From Gracilaria caudata (lineage: Eukaryota > Rhodophyta > Florideophyceae > Gracilariales > Gracilariaceae), in contig JASCIV010000214.1 of assembly GCA_030374735.1 (NCBI GenBank), positions 1-31,611 on the forward strand: 31,611 nt of DNA, given 5' to 3'. The notes under the pieces were generated by a model. That model saw nothing but the letters and a program-made list of their open reading frames with translations, had not been told where the DNA came from and ran no database searches. How positions within the stretch are numbered: the stretch's first letter is position 1; each line of letters opens with the position of its first letter. The translations under genes were made by a program, and so were the position numbers. Shown here piece after piece: positions 25,801-31,611 of the stretch.

Positions 25801-26462
25801 CATCGAAAGATGAAGTGCAGGATCTGTGGGACACGATTGTCGAATCCATTCATGAGGGATGTGAGGCTTTACTCAGTACTATATCTGAAAACTGCTCCAA
25901 GCTGATTGAGCGCCGCAACCGGCTTGAAACGTTACGAGAATCAAAGCAAGCAATACGGGAGAGACTGGGTTCCAAAGTCGCCTGCGAGGAAGCAGGATCT
26001 GATGTGTTTTCAGCGACCACGGCATCTTCAATCGCTAGTAATCTTTCTGATGTCACGTTCACTTCAAAGACTTCTATGACGAGCCTATACACTAGTTTGG
26101 GTCAAGTAGGCCCGTTAACCACGGCGAAACTTGAGAAACAAGCGGAGAAGCGGCGGCGGAAAGCAGCGAAGAAAAGGATCAGACAAGGCCACCCAAAGGA
26201 GGAGGAGGCTTTAGTAGTATACTTGAGAAAACTGGTTCCAACCGCTTTCCTTCGCGAAAGGCTGAACAAGACTTGTCGAGCTTTGCTTTACGTTGGAAAA
26301 TCGGGTGAGGTTAAGAAGCTTATTGCGGGAATCAAAACCTACTTACGCGAATCAGTTTTGTTGCCAGAAGATGTTTTACCGTCTGAAGACAAGGGGGCTT
26401 TAGACGTAGAAAGATGGCTTGTGCAATCGAATCTCACAGACATCTTGCACCCTACCACGTGA
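22803..26462 (+). CDS. ELP1: Elongator complex subunit 1 (ELP1/IKI3)
   Basis: 1219 residues from the first ATG (MQDLHTVRL, resembling the family start); known members are about 1300. The N-terminal half is the double beta-propeller region; family-like segments include FFERNGLRHI, LWTRMNYYWYKKKRLS and VVPPPMSHG. QVPRGNIETIAPRPLVF begins the helical solenoid, with HALGMYDLKLASFVAESSQMD, NYRKYNIDMKLERYDSALGH and GEEWEAAFELL-type repeats. Near the C-terminus a Ser/Thr-rich stretch (DVFSATTASSIASNLSDV) precedes a basic cluster at about 1110-1125 (EKRRRKAAKKRIRQGHPKEE), equivalent to the phosphorylated and tRNA-binding basic region of yeast and human ELP1. Elongator modifies wobble uridine of cytosolic tRNAs (cm5U); ELP1 is its dimerising scaffold. 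No introns are evident. It is convergent with the Rpn10 gene. Confidence 0.95.
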   Translation: MQDLHTVRLHVTPLPPNPTHAVFYDQLHTLHQLEDCLRLHSTTEQHDIYTSSSPVGLVIHNGTPLLATRAGELISVEEGQVNTVGDVTHESPERSGILAIGASSDGCLLTLVSPVSITVLDSEFEKLSEISLEGTATEASIAWRSDGEFFVVLYKSDRTHGIVVDRNCELIKPLDIGDLDLHCSVAWESRVGGMICVPDHQANLIFFERNGLRHIRSDFEAGDTKFARWNQSARILAVADPTGVTLWTRMNYYWYKKKRLSITRDIVDILWDEDDISCAHIITSDSVIDVHVSMRTSTVVKANDDTCVTVIDGPKLMLTNISRGVVPPPMSHGIVEFDTSIDTVFEANGMIGVLRCDGVVETLQFSESLRSPCVPSAPCITKVSRRKWILPKVEDEWLGVLPYRFPVMVGPDMMALVKALPVVGEKSSDTVLVLRLEEGEASLLVSYPCSACVKTLSGSSATSLILTLGTNSVVVLDVDIERRLCREQFHRQRSLRSDATTVVNVEISPQRHLAIAHGKEGELEVMDFDANKILSLSNECTSFTVHESFLVYTTRSHLLYCIWMGASALDTNSEESRKIPSIVNELNNVSNSDDTAWTRGHLAVGLGATRPIDRGSLIVAGIPGDVSIVLQVPRGNIETIAPRPLVFQAVYRYAKLGQFAKAFSLCRRQRVDMNHLVDADYDNFLKSTSVFVNQIGKAGHLSVFLSFLKGDQQRVNTICDSIISAMKNDKNSKRFTTAILTGLVKREPSDLDGALKLVRNAKTRSNEEGLAAVDYLFVLLKNEETVYCHALGMYDLKLASFVAESSQMDPAEFSNELRVLNDMNENYRKYNIDMKLERYDSALGHLFACGKEKFRQCVSLTHEHHLYKTALHLFRGEEDIIPELLNGYGGYLQQMGNYDDAAAVFIQNGDLQQASACYQKGGRWQLAVNAISRLTLSDEQRRSLYDTISTDLAEGGNMIDAARIKATLTQDIDGAVELLVSAEEWEAAFELLTLWRPSVASKDEVQDLWDTIVESIHEGCEALLSTISENCSKLIERRNRLETLRESKQAIRERLGSKVACEEAGSDVFSATTASSIASNLSDVTFTSKTSMTSLYTSLGQVGPLTTAKLEKQAEKRRRKAAKKRIRQGHPKEEEALVVYLRKLVPTAFLRERLNKTCRALLYVGKSGEVKKLIAGIKTYLRESVLLPEDVLPSEDKGALDVERWLVQSNLTDILHPTT

Positions 26463-26799
26463 TGGAGACAGCTAACAATCATTACTAACACTTTGGAGGT
26501 ACTGCACACTTTTCCTTGCACGCCAATCTTCTCTTAGCTCCCCGTGAGACGTTTGATATCCTTCAATCCTTCAAGATCGACAATTCGTTACATCGCACCA
26601 TTTGCAGTCATGGAGTAGCACTTGGGAACATCTAGGAGTTCCGTGCAGTTTCGCACGCCATGTGACAAACGTATAATTTACGAGGTTCTAGAAACCGGTC
26701 TCAATGAGCTGGCACAGGGTAGAAAAAAACACTCAATTCCACTGAGAAGATCTCGCAGACTTCTATAGTCGTTTCCTTCTCACGCAAAACACAAACTTG
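26463..26799. other. Convergent 3' region between ELP1 and Rpn10
   Basis: A 337-bp gap between two stop codons. It should contain both 3' untranslated ends. I see no gene, repeat or RNA in it. Confidence 0.6.
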
Positions 26800-27915
26800 T
26801 CATGAGCTCTCCTTCTTGTCATCATCGTCTTTCTTATCTGCAGAACTTGCATTCGAGGGCTCCGCAGATGCTTTAGAAAGCTCAATTGCTCTCCTTAGCA
26901 TCTCCGCGTCTTCATCATTGTCAACGTCCATATTTTCTCCAGTTCCGTAGAGATCTTCGTCATTATCGTCATATTTGCCCTTCGACGCAGGGTTGCTCTC
27001 TTTGTTGTCTTCGTTATTGGTAGTACCATCTCCCCCACTCTCCGCAGCTTCTTGGGCCGCCCGAGCTTGTCTAGCCCGCTCCTCTTCCATTGAAATTCTG
27101 AGGACCATCGCAAGTTCTGGATCTTCAGCTGGGTCTACTCCATACGGGAAGTTGTTCGCAGCAGTTTCTCCGGTACCACCGCTTGCTCCGCCACCACCGC
27201 CACTATCGCGCTCCATGTAGATTTCAGAGTTCATGAGCGCATCGGCTAGATTCGGACCGCCAGCAGGCACATGAAGAGCTCTGGAATTATCATTGGAGTT
27301 AACAGCATCAATAAAAGCGTCGATCTTCGTCTGGTTCTCACCCTCAAGACCAATGTTGATGACGTCTACTGAAACAGAGTTCTTCTTCAAGCTCTTTCCA
27401 AGCTTGACAAGCGCCTCGACTTCAGCTGACAAAGGGCTGCTTACAAAGACAATAATGCGCTGTCGCTGCAGGGAGTTCTGCCGATGCTTAAGAGCCAGCT
27501 GCGCCTTCTGGATACCCGCCATGAAGTTGGCTTCACCATCAAACTTCACGTCGTGCATGCAGGTGAAGATTCGACCGAGGTCGCGCGTGGATGTTACCAA
27601 GATGCGAGCGCTTCGACCTGCCAGAGTGAGAAGTCCCACGGAACTTTCCGCATTGGCCTGGACTTTCGCAGAGCACAGCATGTTGACCGAGTCGACTTGA
27701 ACAGCCTGGTCGTATAGAATTCGCGCCAAGGAATATAACGAGCTTGTCAGTACTGTTGAAATCTATTATGCAGGTGTTCAGGCGGAGCAACAAGTTCTGT
27801 TTCACTCCGAATGAAACCGGACCGTAGAGCAACGTACAAATCTGGAAGGCGCAAAGTCTCCATTTCGACTGAACTCGGAGTTGTCGACGCAAAGGATAGT
27901 AGCTTCCAAGCCCAT
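26800..27915 (-). CDS. RPN10: 26S proteasome regulatory subunit Rpn10/S5a (two exons)
   Basis: CDS complement of join 26800-27705 and 27838-27915, giving 327 residues. Exon 1 encodes MGLEATILCVDNSEFSRNGD through APSRF; exon 2 begins AVQVDSVNML. Spacing across the junction matches the family exactly. Residues 1 to about 190 form the VWA domain that docks on the proteasome lid/base junction (DNSEFSRNGDF, VGLLTLAG, VFVSSPL, VDVINIGLEG). UIM1 at about 222-238 (PELAMVLRISMEEERARQ) is strong. A second UIM-like helix lies at about 291-306 (DAEMLRRAIELSKASAE). An acidic Asn/Asp/Gly linker and a Lys/Asp-rich tail complete the protein. Rpn10 captures polyubiquitinated substrates. The gene is convergent with ELP1. 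Confidence 0.95.
27706..27837 (-). other. Intron of Rpn10
   Basis: A 132-bp phase-0 intron: donor GTACGT at 27837 reading leftward, branch-like TACTGAC, acceptor CCAG. Without splicing the frame has no ATG and lacks the first 26 residues. Confidence 0.88.
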
Positions 27916-28591
27916 TGTTATTAGAGGTGAGGAATTCCACAGAAAGCCTGCTTTCAGGCGGGACTATGAAGATCGATCGCGTCGGTCAGACGCTTTGCTC
28001 TCGATTAGTCTGTCCGGATTGTGACGCCGTGATGTGTGTTTGTACCCTTGTACTACAAACTTTGTAGGCGCTTCGTCAGATGTTTACGACCCCTTTTCTC
28101 CACGTCAAACGGATGAAGAGGGCATGGCTCCAGCGTTCGTGCTATTCTTGTCTCTATTAGCTTTTCCGATCTGTTACAAAAATATAAATATTTTAGTGTG
28201 CAATTTACTGCCCGCGTGATGCAGTGCATCCCGCAAGCCCCTACGGAGCTTGTTTGATTGTTGGACCAACTTTGAGACTGACGAGAACAAGCAGACAGGT
28301 AGCGTTCTACGTAGATAGCGTTCTACCCTTCGTAGATACGCATTGCTGCCTTACTGAAAAATCTATGTTCATCAAGCCCCATCGGATGGGATTGGATTTC
28401 AGCCGAATGGTAGCCTGATTTCATCAGTAATAGTCTCCGCACATCAAAATTGCGGAGGTCGGGAGAAGATGATCCTTTCTACACCACTTCGATCGCATTT
28501 ACGTATGCAGAGGGTGTACTGCGGCCCATAGAACTTCACTGGGTTCGACTGACACAGAGGGTTTCCCGCGGCTCCAGAAGAAGCGAGAGCA

Positions 28592-28948
28592 ATGGCGTAT
28601 CGGCCAACATACCTTTGGTGTGTTAACTGTACTCGCAAGAGTAGAGGTTTTAATTTGTGTGATGCTACGGAATGTGCCGCGAAACAAAACAGGATAGAGC
28701 ATCCTGTATGTGGCGTTTTGAATGTCCCTGAAAGTCTTCGTCACGGATTACATGTTTTGAGTTCGTCTGCTTCGCACAAGTTTTCTAGAAGAAAGCAACT
28801 ATTCAAAATCGCACAGAATGAGGTGTGGGCCATCGCGAGCGTGCTGTATCAATCTCGAAGTCGAATGAAAAGCGAGAGCTTTTCTCCCGAAGTTACGCAT
28901 GCAATCGCCATTCCCTTTCGAACTGCCGGAAATGGAGAGACTGATTAG
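28592..28948 (+). CDS. Possible small Cys-containing protein, unrecognised
   Basis: 118 codons from an ATG to TGA-free end at 28948. The N-terminal part has CVNC and three further Cys within 40 residues, then a basic helical region (KFSRRKQLFKIAQNEVW). No family is recognised and no splice signals are obvious. It sits alone in a long gap, so it may be a real small gene, one exon of a larger gene, or chance. Confidence 0.22.
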   Translation: MAYRPTYLWCVNCTRKSRGFNLCDATECAAKQNRIEHPVCGVLNVPESLRHGLHVLSSSASHKFSRRKQLFKIAQNEVWAIASVLYQSRSRMKSESFSPEVTHAIAIPFRTAGNGETD

Positions 28949-29535
28949 ATGACGGCCTATATGCGTTCATAACAGACCAAGACGAACGACGAAGAACTTG
29001 ATACAGGAGAGCACGAGGCGCAAAACACGGGACTCGCAACAACGCCGCTGTGCATACGACAGGGCAAAGATTAACGATCCATAACCAGGAAGTACTGCAT
29101 GCGTTTGAAATACAGCGGTGACTACGTTTTTGTGTACCTCACACTTCCATGGTTTTCTCCAGACCTTTGCAGTTTCAGCATGTATGGCTTGTTTTTCGCT
29201 TTTGCTAACACAACCGACCAAGTGTACAATCAGAGCCTCGTCAAATGTGTAGCAAAACATGCATCTCAACAGTCGTGGTGGTGTCGAAACTGGACTCATT
29301 ATAATGTTATCGTAAAAACAAACAGGGCATACCAATCGTTTGATCCTTATCACTCGCGCAGCAACCCCGTTCTCGATTCTGATCGAAATGTCTCCCGAAT
29401 CAACAGTTTGCGACACAAATAGCATTCTTCGTCGTGGCGTCATTTACGCCTCGTAAGTTCATTTGACACATATGCTTCCTTTATGTGATCGGCACCAATT
29501 CCATGGTCATCAGTGCCGCAATACCGCTTGGGCCT

Positions 29536-29570
29536 AGCGATCATAGCCAAGCGGCTTGGCTATGATCGCT
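29536..29570. repeat. Perfect 16-bp inverted repeat, 3-nt loop
   Basis: AGCGATCATAGCCAAG, loop CGG, then its exact reverse complement. It is intergenic, about 300 bp past the stop of the RNase H gene. Confidence 0.92.
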
Positions 29571-29865
29571 GTTGTGGTACGCGGCACGTAAACGTTAGCG
29601 TGAAAATGCTGCGGAATCGCCATCGGACAGTTCCACGAGTATCTGTGCTTAGTTGTACACAAGTACGTGGAGAATGTTTATCAAGAAGCAACATTGGTAT
29701 CATGTTCAACAGACGGAACATCGGTAGCATATTCGAACGACTTTTACAGCCAAATTCACGCATTCAAGTGATGGTAATGTCAATGCGTTCTTATGATGAG
29801 TTTAATGTAAGCCACAGAATGAATATCAAGCTACGGCTTAGACAACGTCATTGCTCTTCTTCTCT

Positions 29866-30864
29866 TTACAACGCCCCACACGCATAAGCCTGTCGAAGGA
29901 AGTGCGTAGCAGGATGCCAAAACTCATGTTCTGCATACATGGAAGGCAATTCGTCCCAATGGAATTCAAGATACTCCTCCGGGTTGAAGTCAGCAAGATC
30001 GCCGTGTGGATAGGGTGGTACCTGCGGATGTAACACCGAGATATGTACAGGCACGGGTAATTTGTGTACTACGAAGAATTCCACAGCCACGCTTTGTGAG
30101 GGACTGTTCCTCCATTCGATTTGAAGATGAAGCCTGACGCTTCCAAGCACAGTCATGAATTTTGCATCACTGAGGAGAATGGAAAATGGAAGTGCTGAGT
30201 GCATGTTGAGAAATAGTGCATTACCATTTGGCAGTGTACGAAGGAATGAAGCGTCTATGAAGTTATTGGGATCGTTTCTATACCAATCCTTTCCAATGTC
30301 ATGTGTCGCAACGCAGCGCTTTCCTTCTATGCGAACGGGCAGCAAGGATGAAATACTCGGACGGTATACGGCCCGAATCTCGTATCCTCCGGAGGTCGTT
30401 CGTACAGTTTGTGCAAGTTCATCGGCCTCTTTGTTTTGTGAACGGGCACAATGTTTAAACGACGCGACCAAGAAATTCTCACCCAGCGATTTAGCCAATG
30501 CATTTAGTGGTTCCAGATTTGGAGAGGAAACTTGGAAGCGTCCAACAAGCTGGTTGATGACCAATTGACTGTCACCAAGAACTTCAAGACTTACATAGGT
30601 ATATCGAATATTCTTTGACTGCAAGTAAGAAAGAACTGAACGAAGTGCGAATATGACAGCAAGATACTCTGCTTCGTTGCTTGTACAGTGTCCAACTGGA
30701 TGCGAAGTCGTCAGCGTGTGCGTTTCGCCATCATCGTGTGTGATGTTCGCTATGCAGCCACACCCGGCTTGTTGTAGGGGGTTGTTTTCTTGGGAGGCGC
30801 TGCCATCAAAGTGGAGGGTCACCCTTGCAGATGGTCCGTGCTTCGGCCACAGTTCCGGAATCAT
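29866..30864 (-). CDS. RNase H domain protein with C-terminal retropepsin-like region
   Basis: 332 residues from the first in-frame ATG (MIPELWPKHG). The frame stays open upstream to 31143 without an ATG, so an extra N-terminal exon is possible. Residues about 15-155 are an RNase HI fold of the RVT_3/plant type. All four catalytic acids are visible: D20 in LHFDGSAS, E64 in SNEAEYLAV, D98 in LGDSQLVINQL, and D148 in NKEADELA. It should cut the RNA strand of RNA-DNA hybrids. The remaining 177 residues are not RNase H. A stretch from about 176 (RIEGKRCVATHDIG, then FIDASFLRTL, SDAKFMTVLGSVRLHLQI, VAVEFFVVHKLPVPV) follows the strand pattern of a retroviral-type aspartic protease, with DIG replacing DT/SG at D189. 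The tail is acidic and aromatic. No reverse transcriptase, integrase or LTR is visible nearby. Confidence 0.82.
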   Translation of the reverse strand: MIPELWPKHGPSARVTLHFDGSASQENNPLQQAGCGCIANITHDDGETHTLTTSHPVGHCTSNEAEYLAVIFALRSVLSYLQSKNIRYTYVSLEVLGDSQLVINQLVGRFQVSSPNLEPLNALAKSLGENFLVASFKHCARSQNKEADELAQTVRTTSGGYEIRAVYRPSISSLLPVRIEGKRCVATHDIGKDWYRNDPNNFIDASFLRTLPNGNALFLNMHSALPFSILLSDAKFMTVLGSVRLHLQIEWRNSPSQSVAVEFFVVHKLPVPVHISVLHPQVPPYPHGDLADFNPEEYLEFHWDELPSMYAEHEFWHPATHFLRQAYACGAL

Positions 30865-31611
30865 GATGCCGGTTGTTACGAAACAGGCGTGTTTGGATGC
30901 AGATGTTGTAAGAAACCCGGAAGCCGCCGGCCTGATAGTTACGGAGAGAGAATTTTGAGCCTTCGTAGGTGATAGAAGCGGGCGCACCCTTGTGGAGCGT
31001 TTCTGCTCAACTTGATTCGCCTTCAATGCAAGACCGGGTCTGAGAATTTCCCGTGTGCTTCGGTTTCTACCTTCCAAGATATGTTGTGTGCGCTTGTTGG
31101 ATAGCCGATGCAGGCGCGATTCGAGCGCAATCGTTGTACACAAATAGATACGTTGATATCGATTGAACCGTGAGTGGCCTACAGGTTGTGGCTAGGCGTG
31201 GTATCGAGAAGAAACCGCCATAAGGGATACTGAGGAATAGCCGTTCGGCTAACGGGCAGAGGGCGAAGAGAGTCTGTTCAAGAGACCGTACAGTCGCTTG
31301 TGGTATAGTAGGCGAGTACTCTCTCTCCGGACGGGTTTTCTGTCCATCTCATGTAGATCGAAGTTCTATTCTGCAAGAGGAATCCAATCTGTTGCAACCT
31401 GCGTATGTCTTTGAGTATTTTTGATTTGACATGTGCCATTCGTGTATGCAGGAGATCTCCTGCGTGTCATGAAGAAGGATAGAAGGGAAGGTTAAGAAGA
31501 ACCCTCCAAACCCTCGTAAGCCTCTCTTTCCCTCAAAGCCTTGGTAATGGCCAACAATGCTCGTCAAAACGTCGAGTAGCTTCAGTCTCCGTGCAACAGA
31601 ACGTGTGGCGT
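30865..31611. other. Right edge: possible upstream exon or promoter of RNase H gene
   Basis: From 30865 to 31143 the minus strand stays open in the RNase H frame for 93 codons. The encoded stretch is basic and Ser/Thr-rich (ending near GFLTTSASKHACF) and could be a targeting leader whose ATG lies in an unseen exon. From 31144 to 31611 I see no gene; a short perfect hairpin TAGCCGTTCGGCTA is at 31238-31251. Confidence 0.4.

Larger units (their letters stand above)
27916..29865. other. Long sparse intergenic region
   Basis: This holds the Rpn10 promoter and, at the far end, the 3' side of the RNase H gene. Apart from one doubtful small frame (28592-28948), it shows only structural features: GATGCAGTGCATC at about 28218-28230, direct repeats TAGCGTTCTAC at 28300 and 28316, and a perfect hairpin at 29536-29570. 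Open frames at 29099-29422 and 29513-29887 have no domain and look fortuitous. Confidence 0.45.

Noticed and set aside
29099..29887. Two plus-strand frames (29099-29422 and 29513-29887)
   Set aside because: No domain. The second spans the perfect hairpin and begins off ATG context; it looks fortuitous.
1..31611. tRNA, rRNA, spliceosomal RNA genes and CRISPR arrays
   Set aside because: I looked for B-box-like GGTTCGA sites and for remembered U2 and U6 landmarks. The only GGTTCGA-like hit (about 21086) is inside an aminotransferase coding region. No regular spaced repeats were seen.

Overview
This is a nuclear fragment of a eukaryotic genome. It is compact and intron-poor, and probably comes from a unicellular alga. 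The eukaryotic evidence is two kinesins, an Elongator ELP1 subunit, an STE-group kinase and two 26S proteasome subunits. Three short spliceosomal introns (65-132 bp) can be placed; each has a GTAAGT or GTACGT donor and a CTGAC branch site. An alga, perhaps a red alga, is suggested only by the long intronless genes and by one protein with a transit-peptide-like N-terminus. The lineage call is weak inference.

Layout. Positions 1-674 hold nothing I can support. A decayed PIF/Harbinger DNA transposon occupies about 675-4187. It has terminal inverted repeats, a Myb/SANT-like accessory gene (+) and a DDE transposase (-), both broken. A three-copy 40-bp tandem repeat (4464-4585) precedes a fusion gene (4653-7211) that joins a plastid-type leader and zinc-ribbon region to a tyrosine aminotransferase. 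A GC-rich gap leads to a kinase with N-terminal armadillo repeats and a C-terminal STE/MAP3K-type domain (8292-11207). Next come two kinesin-7 genes arranged head to head (12001-14121 on minus and 14902-18303 on plus) around a 780-bp shared promoter region.

The right half carries proteasome beta-3 (three exons, 18888-19654), a Cys-rich type I membrane protein of unknown function (minus), and a bacterial-looking class I aminotransferase (minus). An intergenic region with a strong hairpin separates that from ELP1 (22803-26462). Convergent to ELP1 is the proteasome ubiquitin receptor Rpn10 (two exons, minus). A sparse 1.95-kb gap with a perfect 35-bp hairpin follows, and the last gene is an RNase H protein whose C-terminal half resembles a retropepsin fold (minus).

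Most genes are housekeeping. The most suggestive grouping is the MAP3K-like kinase beside two kinesin-7 genes. In plants a kinesin-7 (NACK1) activates a MAP3K (NPK1) during cytokinesis, so the 8.3-18.3 kb block could be a linked division module. The kinase upstream region and the kinesin promoter also share paired TTTGAA motifs. This is inference from family identity and linkage.
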